Below, piece by piece: positions 27,019-34,864 of a stretch of DNA of 64,000 nt. Both the position numbers and the translations under genes were made by a program. Position 1 is the first letter of the stretch, and every line of letters begins with the position of its first letter. The notes under the pieces were generated by a model that had not been told where the DNA came from, did not search any database, and saw only the letters and a program-made list of their open reading frames with translations. Source of the stretch: an uncultured Alistipes sp. (GTDB taxonomy: Bacteria > Bacteroidota > Bacteroidia > Bacteroidales > UBA932); contig URSC01000012.1 of the NCBI GenBank assembly GCA_900550465.1, forward strand, positions 32,616 through 96,615, in the 5' to 3' direction.

Positions 27019-27894
27019 ATGAAAAAGATATTATATTTACTGGCAATACCGGCTGCGGCCGTGGCCCTGTCCACCTCCTGCAGCAACCTGAACACCTTCC
27101 CGGTCTTCGATGACGCCAACGCCTTCGTCTCTTTCGGCGAGACTACCGCATCCATAGCCGAAGACCAGGGTATCATCGAGATCCCCGTAGTACTCTCATC
27201 AGTGAAGGGTATCTCCACCTCCGTCACTTTTGATGTTGTGGACAGCACCGCCAAGGCAGGTGTGGACTTCGTCATGCCCGAGAACAAGACCCTGACATTC
27301 GACTCTGAGAACAGAACCCAGAACATCAGGATTCAGATCATAGACCGTGACGGAGACTATACGGGAGACCTCGTATTCAAACTCGTCTTCAACAGCACCG
27401 GAAGCGTCACTGACGGTGCCGCCAACGAATGCATAGTCACCATTCAGGACCAGGACCATCCCCTGAACTATATTCTCGGAAGCTATAAGGCTACTGACGC
27501 CACGGGCGCATCATGGGAAATGATCCTGTCAACGGATCCTGATGACGACTCCATGGTTTGGTTCTACGATATCTGCAACTTAAGCAGCATTGGATGGGCC
27601 GCAGATGACATGATGTATTATGGCGTAGTAAATGGAAATACCATTACAGTGCCGCTAGGACAAAGCAGTGAGTATGTTTATAGCAACGGCAACCCTGTAC
27701 TGCTCACAGGATTTGCACCTGCTGACGAACCCGGCTACTACAATGTCTACGATGAAGGGAACATCACAATAACAATCTCTGACGATGGCAATCGTCTAGA
27801 ATTCAGCGATGAGATGCCCGCCATAGGCGGATATATCGAGAATGCTGGAATCCTTCTTATCACGCCCACTCCCATTACTGCAGAGAAATTATAA
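27019..27894 (+). CDS. Cassette 3 accessory surface lipoprotein with Calx-beta-like domain
   Basis: A 291-residue lipoprotein (signal ending ALSTSC, Cys 21) only 5 bases after SusD. Residues about 35-145 fit a Calx-beta domain: FVSFGETTASIAEDQG, the TAKAGVDFVMPENKTLTF stretch typical of these repeats, then IRIQIIDRDGDYTGDLVFKLVF. The C-terminal domain (about 150-290) starts NYILGSYKATD and is beta-rich with acidic loops, suggestive of calcium or carbohydrate binding. It is equivalent in position to the lipoproteins of cassettes 1 and 2. A surface accessory role in substrate capture is likely; nothing catalytic is visible. Confidence 0.8.
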   Translation: MKKILYLLAIPAAAVALSTSCSNLNTFPVFDDANAFVSFGETTASIAEDQGIIEIPVVLSSVKGISTSVTFDVVDSTAKAGVDFVMPENKTLTFDSENRTQNIRIQIIDRDGDYTGDLVFKLVFNSTGSVTDGAANECIVTIQDQDHPLNYILGSYKATDATGASWEMILSTDPDDDSMVWFYDICNLSSIGWAADDMMYYGVVNGNTITVPLGQSSEYVYSNGNPVLLTGFAPADEPGYYNVYDEGNITITISDDGNRLEFSDEMPAIGGYIENAGILLITPTPITAEKL

Positions 27895-27915
27895 ACGAAC
27901 GACCATTACTGTTTC

Positions 27916-27945
27916 AAGCCGGCCCGGCGCGGGCCGGCTTTTTTT
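27916..27945 (+). terminator. Intrinsic terminator of cassette 3
   Basis: Perfect 10-base stem AAGCCGGCCC/GGGCCGGCTT with a 5-base loop and a T-tract. It lies 21 bases after the lipoprotein stop. Confidence 0.93.
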
Positions 27946-27972
27946 ATTTTACCTCCTCACAAAAATTCCATT

Positions 27973-28668
27973 ATGCACTACTGTAAATTCCTTACCACCG
28001 TCCTTATATCCATGACCGCAGGTCTTCTCTCCACAATCCCCGCCGCCGCCCAGACCTGCACCACCACATGGCCCTACCTCTACCCCGATTTCCAGGACGG
28101 CACTGTATACATGAGCGGCGGACGCTCACAGCACCTGAAATTCAACATCCACATGCTCCGCACCACCCTGCACTACGTCGAGCTGGGCATGATCAAGGAG
28201 GCTTACCCCCGGGACATCGACAGCATCCGCATCGGGAATGACCTCTTCCGATATGTCAACGGAGTGCCGATGAGGGTGGCGGCGGCCGGAACTTCGGGAT
28301 ATGTCGCGGAACTGCTGCAGGGCGATTTTGCCTCAGCGCTGGAAGGCAGCGGGGCGTACGGCATGTCAGCAGCCACTATCTCAAAGACCGAGCTGAGCTC
28401 GCTGGAGGTCTCCGGCGGCACCAACCAGAACCACATGCTGCTCCTTCAGAACAAGGACCAGGGGCGCACGGCCGACATAGTCACGGAATATTTCATCGTC
28501 ACGGATTCGGGAAAAGCGTGGCCCGCCAACAGGAAGGATATCCTCCAGGCCCTTCCGGAAGACAGAAAGGAGGACTTCAGTTCGTTTGTAAAGGAAAACA
28601 GGATAAAATGGAAGCGGCCAGGGAGTCTGCTCCGGCTGGCCGCTTTTCTGAATTCTATCGGGTCCTGA
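27973..28668 (+). CDS. Secreted protein of unknown function, paralogue of 11193-11906
   Basis: A 231-residue protein with a signal peptide (about 1-27, ending AAAQT). The mature part begins with YLYPDFQDGTVYMSGG and ends in a helical region DRKEDFSSFVKENRIKWKRPGSLL. The same two regions are recognisable in the protein at 11193, which likewise follows a cassette terminator. I do not recognise the family. It may be a cassette-associated periplasmic or surface protein transcribed by terminator read-through, as no promoter element was found in the 27-base gap. Its last codons contain a terminator-like hairpin. Confidence 0.72.
   Translation: MHYCKFLTTVLISMTAGLLSTIPAAAQTCTTTWPYLYPDFQDGTVYMSGGRSQHLKFNIHMLRTTLHYVELGMIKEAYPRDIDSIRIGNDLFRYVNGVPMRVAAAGTSGYVAELLQGDFASALEGSGAYGMSAATISKTELSSLEVSGGTNQNHMLLLQNKDQGRTADIVTEYFIVTDSGKAWPANRKDILQALPEDRKEDFSSFVKENRIKWKRPGSLLRLAAFLNSIGS
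28612..28648 (+). terminator. Terminator-like hairpin inside the 3' end of the 27973 gene
   Basis: Perfect 10-base stem AAGCGGCCAG/CTGGCCGCTT with a 14-base loop followed by TTC. It lies within the last 20 codons of the gene, which converges on the pyrophosphatase gene with a 2-base gap, so coding and termination signals overlap. Confidence 0.6.
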
Positions 28669-28670
28669 GA

Positions 28671-30887
28671 CTAGAGTACGCTGAATACTACGTTCAGACC
28701 TGCCGTAACGATGGACACCATGCTCATCAGCTTGATGAGGATGTTGAGCGAAGGACCGGAGGTATCCTTGAAGGGGTCGCCTACGGTGTCGCCTACGACG
28801 GTAGCCTTGTGGGCATCGGAGCCCTTGCCGCCGAGGTTGCCTTCCTCCACGTATTTCTTGGCGTTGTCCCAGGCACCGCCGGAGTTGGCCATGAAGATAG
28901 CCAGCACGAAGCCTGAGCCGAGGGAACCGACGAGCAGACCTACAGTACCGGCCACGCCGAAGAACAGACCTACGAGCAGAGGCACGATGATGGCCAGCAG
29001 CGAAGGCAGCAGCATCTCATGCTGTGCGCCCTTGGTGGAGATGGCCACGCAGCGGGCATAGTCCGGAGTAGCGTTGCCGGTAAGGATGCCCTTGATCTCG
29101 CGGAACTGACGGCGCACCTCCTCGACCATCTTCTGTGCGGCGCGTCCCACTGCGTTCATCGTCAGACCGCAGAAGAGGAAGGACATCATGGCGCCGATGA
29201 AGACTCCAGCCAGGACAGTAGGGTTCATCAGGTTGATGTGATAGTACTCCATGAAGTCGGGTATGGTGGCCTGGGCGACTTCGACAGTCCGGCCGCCTCC
29301 GAGGTCAAGTACGGTCTCCCCTATCCTCTGCAGGCCGATCTTGATCTCTTCGAGATAGGAGGCCAGCAGGGCGAGGGCAGTCAGGGCGGCGGAGCCGATG
29401 GCGAAGCCCTTGCCGGTAGCGGCTGTGGTGTTGCCGAGAGCGTCGAGGATGTCGGTGCGCTGACGTACCTCGGGCTCGAGCTCGCTCATCTGGGCGTTGC
29501 CGCCGGCGTTGTCCGCGATGGGACCGTAGGCGTCGGTGGCCAGGGTGATGCCGAGGGTGGAGAGCATGCCGACAGCGGCGATACCGATACCGTAGAGGCC
29601 AAGGCTGAGATTCTGGGCTGTGAGCATGTTGTTTACATCAAAGCCGATGGCGCAGAGATAGGCCAGGATGATGGCCACCACGATAGTGATGACGGGGATG
29701 GCTGTCGATATCATACCGAGACCCACTCCGGAAATGATTACAGTAGCAGGACCGGTGTTGGAACTCTCCGCGAGCTTGCGGGTCGGCTTGTAGGAGTGCG
29801 AGGTGAAGTACTCGGTGGACTGGCCGATGATGATACCGGCGACCAGACCTACGATTACCGAGCAGGATATCCAGGCCCAGTTGGGTATGCCGAGGATATA
29901 GAGTATGCCGAATGTGGCGAGGGCTATCAGGACGGAAGAGACATTGGTTCCTACGCTCAGGGATCGGAGCAGCTGTTTCATGCCGGCTCCCTCCTTGGTC
30001 CTGACAAGGTATATGCCTATAATCGAGAGGATAATACCTACAGCGGCGATCAGCATGGGGGCAAATACGGCCTTGAGCTGCATCGTCGTGTCGGAGTAGG
30101 CGTAGAATGCGGAGGCTCCGAGGGCTGCGGTGGCCAGGATAGAGCCGCAGTAGGACTCATAGAGGTCGGCGCCCATACCGGCTACGTCACCTACGTTGTC
30201 GCCCACGTTGTCGGCGATGGTGGCGGGGTTGCGGGGATCATCCTCAGGGATACCGGCTTCCACCTTGCCTACCAGGTCAGCACCCACGTCAGCGGCCTTG
30301 GTGTAGATACCGCCGCCCACACGGGCGAAGAGGGCCTGGGTCGACGCACCCATACCGAAGGTCAGCATGGTAGTGGTGATGACCACCAGCTTCTGAGGGC
30401 CGTCAGCATTGACAAAGTGATCCAGTATCAGATACCATAACGAAATATCCAGCAGTCCGAGTCCTACGACTGTCAGACCCATTACGGCGCCGGAGCGGAA
30501 AGCCAGCTTCAGGCCGGAATTGAGCGAGCGGCGGGCGGCGTTGGCTGTCCTGCCGGAAGCGTAGGTCGCGGTCTTCATACCGATGAATCCTGCAAGGCCG
30601 GAGAAGAATCCTCCTGTCAGGAATGCGAAAGGTACCCAGTGATTCTGCACGTCGAAGCCATAGGCCAGGACAGCGAAGAATATGGCCAGGATGATGAACA
30701 CGATGGTCACCACCTTGTACTGCTGTTTGAGATAAGCCATCGCGCCCTTACGGACATGTGCGGCTATCTCTTTCATAGTAGGTGTGCCCTCATCCTCCCT
30801 GAGCATCCTCTTGTAGAAGAAGAATGCAAATCCGAGTGCGATTAACGAAGATATGGGCACTAGCCAGAATAGTAAATCTACAGACAT
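28671..30887 (-). CDS. hppA: Membrane-bound ion-translocating pyrophosphatase (K+-dependent type)
   Basis: A 738-residue polytopic inner-membrane enzyme that hydrolyses pyrophosphate and pumps cations. The pyrophosphate-binding signature DVGADLVGKVEAGIPEDDPR is present with the DNVGDNVGDVAGMGADL metal-binding segment, plus a second acidic cluster near the C-terminus (DNAKKYVE, KGSDAHKATVVGDTVGDPFKD). The motif GNTTAATGKG has Ala where K+-independent enzymes have Lys, so it belongs to the K+-dependent group; many of these pump Na+, and Bacteroides homologues pump both Na+ and H+. Whether this one moves Na+, H+ or both cannot be settled by eye. It follows murI by 21 bases and may share its transcript. 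Confidence 0.96.
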   Translation of the reverse strand: MSVDLLFWLVPISSLIALGFAFFFYKRMLREDEGTPTMKEIAAHVRKGAMAYLKQQYKVVTIVFIILAIFFAVLAYGFDVQNHWVPFAFLTGGFFSGLAGFIGMKTATYASGRTANAARRSLNSGLKLAFRSGAVMGLTVVGLGLLDISLWYLILDHFVNADGPQKLVVITTTMLTFGMGASTQALFARVGGGIYTKAADVGADLVGKVEAGIPEDDPRNPATIADNVGDNVGDVAGMGADLYESYCGSILATAALGASAFYAYSDTTMQLKAVFAPMLIAAVGIILSIIGIYLVRTKEGAGMKQLLRSLSVGTNVSSVLIALATFGILYILGIPNWAWISCSVIVGLVAGIIIGQSTEYFTSHSYKPTRKLAESSNTGPATVIISGVGLGMISTAIPVITIVVAIILAYLCAIGFDVNNMLTAQNLSLGLYGIGIAAVGMLSTLGITLATDAYGPIADNAGGNAQMSELEPEVRQRTDILDALGNTTAATGKGFAIGSAALTALALLASYLEEIKIGLQRIGETVLDLGGGRTVEVAQATIPDFMEYYHINLMNPTVLAGVFIGAMMSFLFCGLTMNAVGRAAQKMVEEVRRQFREIKGILTGNATPDYARCVAISTKGAQHEMLLPSLLAIIVPLLVGLFFGVAGTVGLLVGSLGSGFVLAIFMANSGGAWDNAKKYVEEGNLGGKGSDAHKATVVGDTVGDPFKDTSGPSLNILIKLMSMVSIVTAGLNVVFSVL

Positions 30888-30908
30888 TGTTTTAGCATTA
30901 AGTGGTTA

Positions 30909-31673
30909 CTAAATGTTGATTGGGTGAAAATGTTCTGCATCGAGCGAGGGATCCATGTCCAGGACAGTGCGCCTGAGGACAGTAATATCCCCCGTAGAAT
31001 AAAAATCCCGTACGGGAGGCACCTTGCATGGAGAGGCTCCGCGGACGATCCTGCGGGTCTGGAGGGCGACGGCCGGGGCCGGATTGATTATGCGCACGGC
31101 CGGGCCGGCGGCAGCTTCTATCTCCGGCTGAAGGAAAGGGAAATGGGTACATCCCAGGACAATAACATCCGCTCCCTCCTCCGTCATCTCCCCCACATAA
31201 CTGCGGATGAGCTCCGAGGGGACCTTTCCCCTCTCCACCGCCTCCACCAGGCCCAGTCCTACTTTCTCTATAATCCGGACTCCGGAGGCATAGCGCAGGA
31301 CGGTATCATGGTAAAGACTGCCTTTGAAAGTATTTGCCGTAGCCAGCACTCCCACCACCCCTGTCCTGGAGGCCTGGACGGCCGGCTTTACGGCCGGTTC
31401 CATCCCGACGAAGGGGACCGGGTAATGCGAGCGCAGGTATGAAATAGCGGCAGCCGTAGCCGTATTGCAGGCCACGACCACCGCTTCAGCATTCTTCCCC
31501 ATCAGGAAGTCAGTCACGGCGCAGGCGCGCGCGACTATGAAGTCGGGAGACTTGGAGCCATAGGGACAATGAGACGAGTCGGCAACATAGACATAGTCCT
31601 GTTCCGGCATCAGGGCCACGAGCTCTTTCCATACCGAGAGCCCGCCTATGCCTGAGTCATATACCCCGATCAT
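30909..31673 (-). CDS. murI: Glutamate racemase
   Basis: A 254-residue cytoplasmic enzyme that makes D-glutamate for peptidoglycan. The N-terminus IGVYDSGIGGLSV is diagnostic; the two catalytic cysteines sit in VVACNTATAAAI and VLGCTHFPFL, the pattern expected for a cofactor-independent racemase. Length is normal for the family. It lies between hppA and the TlpA-like gene in a minus-strand run and has no promoter element that I could identify in the 35-base gap upstream. Confidence 0.96.
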   Translation of the reverse strand: MIGVYDSGIGGLSVWKELVALMPEQDYVYVADSSHCPYGSKSPDFIVARACAVTDFLMGKNAEAVVVACNTATAAAISYLRSHYPVPFVGMEPAVKPAVQASRTGVVGVLATANTFKGSLYHDTVLRYASGVRIIEKVGLGLVEAVERGKVPSELIRSYVGEMTEEGADVIVLGCTHFPFLQPEIEAAAGPAVRIINPAPAVALQTRRIVRGASPCKVPPVRDFYSTGDITVLRRTVLDMDPSLDAEHFHPINI

Positions 31674-31708
31674 GGTCCGTTCCCCTCTGAAGGCGTGTGT
31701 ACGCGGGA

Positions 31709-32821
31709 TTACTTCTTGAGGTACTCGTCGAGGAAGGCCTCGATCTCGTCCTCAGCGACCTTGCGGCCGATGATGTTGCCCTCGGCGTCCACGAAGGCAT
31801 TCTGGGGGATGTAGTTGACATTGTAGAGCTGTCCTACCTCACTCTGCCAGAACTTGAGGTCGGATACATGTGTCCATGTCAGCTTGTCATCCTTGATGCC
31901 CTTTACCCATGCATCATGCTCCCTGTCGAGGGATACGCCGATGATGCCGAGTCCGAGCTTATGGTACTTCTTGTATATCTTCACGAGAGTGGGGTTGAAG
32001 TTACGGCAGGGGCCGCACCAGCTTGCCCAGAAGTCGATCATGGTGACCTTGTTCTTCTTATAGAACTCGGAGAGGGTCACGGGGTTGCCGTCAGGATCGT
32101 TGAGTGTGAAATCAGGAGCCTTGGCGCCTATCGCAAGAGCCTGCTCCTTCTGGGCGAAGGCCTCGAGCTTGGCCAGGGTACGGTTGCCGGCAAATGCGGG
32201 ATCCTCCTTATAGGGAGCCAGCAGGGCTGCCAGGCTGTCTCCGTCCATATAGTAATACTCCTGGCTGAGGAACAGAAGGGCGAAATGAGAAACAGGAGCC
32301 TCGGCCACGAGAGCGTTCTTCATGGACTCCAGCTCCGCGGAATATTCCTCGTATTTCTTCGTTGCGGCCTCTTTCTCATCCTCGGTGGCATCGGCAGAGC
32401 GGAGCACGCTGATCACCTCCTCTATACCGTATTTTCCGGAGATTTCCTCGGCACTGTCATTGTACCTGTTCATCATGGTCTGGGCAGGGCCTCCTGTTAT
32501 CACAGGCTCCGCCAGAGAGGCATCCGTGGAAATGGTGAAATCAGCATTCTCCAGGAAAATGGAAATCATGCCGGGAATACCATCAATGGTAATAATGAAG
32601 GGTTCGGGAGTGGTCACTGAACCCTTGAACTCAAACTTTCCGTTTACCACGTCCACAGTATCCCTCACGGGATTCTCCCTGTCGCGGTTGAAAAGATAGG
32701 CTGTTCCGTTGACCAGTTTGTCGCTGTCACCGGTGACGGTTCCCTTGATGGTGTACTTGTCACCGCTGCTGCATGCCGCTGCCAGTACTATGGCTGCGCA
32801 GATAAAGAGTAATTTTTTCAT
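31709..32821 (-). CDS. TlpA-family thioredoxin-like lipoprotein with DUF4369-type N-terminus
   Basis: A 370-residue envelope protein. The signal MKKLLFICAAIVLAAACSSG gives a lipoprotein with Cys 17. Residues about 25-120 have the KYTIKGTVTGDSDKLVNGTAYLF start and IDG/FKGSV features of the DUF4369 domain common on Bacteroidota thioredoxin-like proteins, then a helical linker. The C-terminal 145 residues are a TlpA/AhpC-TSA domain beginning IGAKAPDFTLNDPDG with the active site WASWCGPCRNF. A role in periplasmic thiol-disulfide exchange is expected; the partner is unknown. Confidence 0.92.
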   Translation of the reverse strand: MKKLLFICAAIVLAAACSSGDKYTIKGTVTGDSDKLVNGTAYLFNRDRENPVRDTVDVVNGKFEFKGSVTTPEPFIITIDGIPGMISIFLENADFTISTDASLAEPVITGGPAQTMMNRYNDSAEEISGKYGIEEVISVLRSADATEDEKEAATKKYEEYSAELESMKNALVAEAPVSHFALLFLSQEYYYMDGDSLAALLAPYKEDPAFAGNRTLAKLEAFAQKEQALAIGAKAPDFTLNDPDGNPVTLSEFYKKNKVTMIDFWASWCGPCRNFNPTLVKIYKKYHKLGLGIIGVSLDREHDAWVKGIKDDKLTWTHVSDLKFWQSEVGQLYNVNYIPQNAFVDAEGNIIGRKVAEDEIEAFLDEYLKK

Positions 32822-32842
32822 AATGGTAGATATTGGTGATTA

Positions 32843-33379
32843 TTACTTATTTTCTTCTCCGTCCAGGAACCACTCCTTGTACATCATGTAGCCCTGGGCA
32901 TTTTTATGCGCCGAAGCCCGCACTGTATCCGAGCCGTCCTTGACCTTCTTGGCGGGAACTCCGGCATATACGCCCGGCTCCAGCTTCGAGTTGCTCAGGA
33001 CCACAGCCCCTGCGGCGATAATGCTGCCGTCAGCCACCTCAACTCCGTCCAGGAGGACGGCACCCATGCCCACGAGCACGTCGTTTCCTACCTTGGCTCC
33101 GTGGATGACGGCATTGTGTCCCACCGAGACGTCATCGCCTATCTCCACGACAGACCTTTTATATAAAGTATGCAGCACCGCCCCGTCCTGGATATTCACC
33201 CTGTTGCCGAGCCGTATCGGGTTCACGTCGCCGCGCAGCACCGCCCCGTACCATATACTGCAGTCGTCTCCTATCTCCACATCCCCGATAATCGCCGCAT
33301 TCTCAGCGATAAAGCATCCCTTTCCGATCTTCGGTGCGATTCCGTTCAAAGGTCTTATAATAGCCATATCATATTCCAT
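32843..33379 (-). CDS. Gamma-carbonic anhydrase family left-handed beta-helix protein
   Basis: A 178-residue hexapeptide-repeat protein. Repeats such as IGDVEIGDDCSIWYGAVLRGD, VSVGHNAVIHGAKVGNDVLVGMGAVLL form the left-handed beta-helix; metal-ligand histidines are present in VLHTLY, VGHNAVIHG. This matches the YrdA/PaaY/CaiE subgroup, whose physiological activity is often uncertain. The ATG at 33379 gives MEYDMAIIRP; a second ATG four codons on would also fit. A promoter -7 element lies 16 bases upstream, and the gene is followed by the TlpA-like gene on the same strand. Confidence 0.9.
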   Translation of the reverse strand: MEYDMAIIRPLNGIAPKIGKGCFIAENAAIIGDVEIGDDCSIWYGAVLRGDVNPIRLGNRVNIQDGAVLHTLYKRSVVEIGDDVSVGHNAVIHGAKVGNDVLVGMGAVLLDGVEVADGSIIAAGAVVLSNSKLEPGVYAGVPAKKVKDGSDTVRASAHKNAQGYMMYKEWFLDGEENK

Positions 33380-33394
33380 TTTTAAAACAACTCA

Positions 33395-33402
33395 CAAATA
33401 TA
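33395..33402 (-). promoter_or_regulatory. Promoter -7 element for the gamma-carbonic-anhydrase gene
   Basis: The minus strand reads TATATTTG, a perfect TAnnTTTG match, 16 bases before the ATG at 33379 and just downstream of the gdhA terminator. Confidence 0.65.
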
Positions 33403-33411
33403 AAAAAAATA

Positions 33412-33446
33412 ATAAAAAAGGGTCGGCAGAATGACCGCCGACCCTT
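33412..33446 (-). terminator. Intrinsic terminator of gdhA
   Basis: Perfect 10-base stem AAGGGTCGGC/GCCGACCCTT around a 9-base loop (33418-33446), followed on the minus strand by a T-tract. It lies 22 bases after the gdhA stop. Confidence 0.92.
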
Positions 33447-33468
33447 AAAAAATCCTAATTGTTTCAGA

Positions 33469-34812
33469 TTAGATGATACCCTGCTCGAGCATAGCCTGAG
33501 CCACCTTCATGAAGCCGGCAATGTTCGCACCCTTGACGTAGTCAACATGACCGTCGGGCTGAGTACCGAACTTAACGCAGGCCTCGTGGATGCTCTGCAT
33601 GATGTAGTGCAGCTTCTCGTCCACTTCCTTGGCAGACCAGCTGATGTGAGTAGCGTTCTGGGTCATCTCGAGACCAGAGGTTGCTACACCGCCGGCGTTG
33701 ACAGCCTTACCGGGAGCGAAGAGGATGCCCTTGCTCTGGAACTCGTGGATAGCCTCAGGGGTGCAGCCCATGTTGGAAACCTCGCAGCAGCACCATGTAC
33801 CGTTGGCGATCAGTTCCTTGGCATCATCACCGTTCAGCTCGTTCTGGAAAGCGCAGGGCAGAGCGATGTCGCACTTAACGCTCCAAGCCTTCTTACCGGC
33901 TGTGAACTTGGTGGCCTGAGGGAACTTGTCGTTCATATCCTGAACTTTGTTCCTGTTGGAAGCACGCATAACGAGCATGTAGTCGATCATCTCGTCGGTG
34001 ATACCGCCGGGGATCTCGCAGACTCCGTCAGGACCGGAGATAGCGATAACCTTTGCGCCGAGCTCCTTAGCCTTTGTAGCGGCGCCCCATGCTACGTTAC
34101 CGAAGCCGGAGAGAGCGACTGTCTTGTCCTTGATGTCCTTGCCGGCATGGTGGAGGAGGTGCTGTGTGAAGTACAGAGCGCCGAATCCTGTAGCCTCGGG
34201 ACGGAGGATGGAACCACCCCATGTGCCGCCCTTACCGGTGAGAACGCCAGTGTTGTACTCGCGTGCGAGCTTCTTGTACATTCCGTACAGATAGCCGATC
34301 TCACGTCCGCCGACACCTACGTCACCTGCAGGGATATCGGTATCGGGACCGATGCATCTCCAGAGCTCATACATGAAGGCCTGGCAGAATCTCATGATCT
34401 CAGCGTCAGACTTGCCGACGGGATCGAAGTCAGAACCGCCCTTTGCACCGCCCATAGGCAGAGTTGTCAGAGCGTTCTTGAAAGTCTGCTCGAAACCGAG
34501 GAACTTCAGCATGGAAGGAGTAACTGCCTTGTGGAAGCGGAGACCTCCCTTGTAGGGGCCGATAGCGGAGTTGAACTGAACCCTGTAGCCGAGGTTGGTC
34601 TGAACCTCACCCTTGTCGTCAACCCAGGTAACCCTGAATGTGAAGATACGGTCGGGTTCTACGATTCTTTCAACGATCTTAGCCTTCTCGAACTCGGGAT
34701 GCTGGTTGTAAACCTCTTCGATGGACTCGAGCACTTCGCGGACTGCCTGCAGGTACTCTTTCTCATTACCATACTTGGCCTCAAGTTTGGCCATGATTTC
34801 TGAAACTTTCAT
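33469..34812 (-). CDS. gdhA: NADP-specific glutamate dehydrogenase
   Basis: A 447-residue cytoplasmic enzyme that assimilates ammonia onto 2-oxoglutarate. The family signature PMGGAKGGSDFDPVGKSD contains the catalytic lysine; YKGGLRFHKAV and the dinucleotide-binding segment ALSGFGNVAWGAA are also present. Length and motifs match the hexameric NADP-dependent type. It lies directly downstream of korB, which makes or uses 2-oxoglutarate, so carbon and nitrogen metabolism genes are adjacent. The gap to korB (52 bases) is AT-rich and may contain its own promoter, although no exact TAnnTTTG was found there. Confidence 0.97.
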   Translation of the reverse strand: MKVSEIMAKLEAKYGNEKEYLQAVREVLESIEEVYNQHPEFEKAKIVERIVEPDRIFTFRVTWVDDKGEVQTNLGYRVQFNSAIGPYKGGLRFHKAVTPSMLKFLGFEQTFKNALTTLPMGGAKGGSDFDPVGKSDAEIMRFCQAFMYELWRCIGPDTDIPAGDVGVGGREIGYLYGMYKKLAREYNTGVLTGKGGTWGGSILRPEATGFGALYFTQHLLHHAGKDIKDKTVALSGFGNVAWGAATKAKELGAKVIAISGPDGVCEIPGGITDEMIDYMLVMRASNRNKVQDMNDKFPQATKFTAGKKAWSVKCDIALPCAFQNELNGDDAKELIANGTWCCCEVSNMGCTPEAIHEFQSKGILFAPGKAVNAGGVATSGLEMTQNATHISWSAKEVDEKLHYIMQSIHEACVKFGTQPDGHVDYVKGANIAGFMKVAQAMLEQGII

Positions 34813-34864
34813 ATTAAAAGTGTTTTTTAGTGTTTATTAAAATGGTTCTATTGTTTTTCATTCA

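Larger units (their letters stand above)
1..28668. other. SusC/SusD recombinational switch locus (putative shufflon)
   Basis: Four SusC-SusD units lie around one tyrosine recombinase gene. The unit on the minus strand has a complete SusC with ATG and signal peptide. The three plus-strand units have SusC genes that begin inside the signal-peptide codons at the same 15-bp motif (copies at 4195, 5753, 13519 and 22562). The copy in the complete gene is inverted relative to the others, the geometry needed for inversion. Each plus-strand unit ends in a strong intrinsic terminator after a third lipoprotein gene, so each is a self-contained promoterless transcription unit. Phase-variable SusC/SusD loci run by a dedicated tyrosine recombinase are known in Bacteroides fragilis; that this locus behaves the same way is inferred. 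It contains no glycoside hydrolase, polysaccharide lyase, sulfatase or sigma/anti-sigma pair, so it is not a classical polysaccharide utilisation locus. The left boundary is outside the window. Confidence 0.8.

Noticed and set aside
1..28668. Classical polysaccharide utilisation locus
   Set aside because: No carbohydrate-active enzyme, sulfatase, hybrid two-component system or sigma/anti-sigma pair was found among the genes.
29019..30440. Long plus-strand open frame antisense to hppA (about 473 codons)
   Set aside because: It lies entirely opposite a strongly conserved gene and its translation is repetitive Gly/Val/His-rich with no domain. It is a by-product of GC-rich codon usage.
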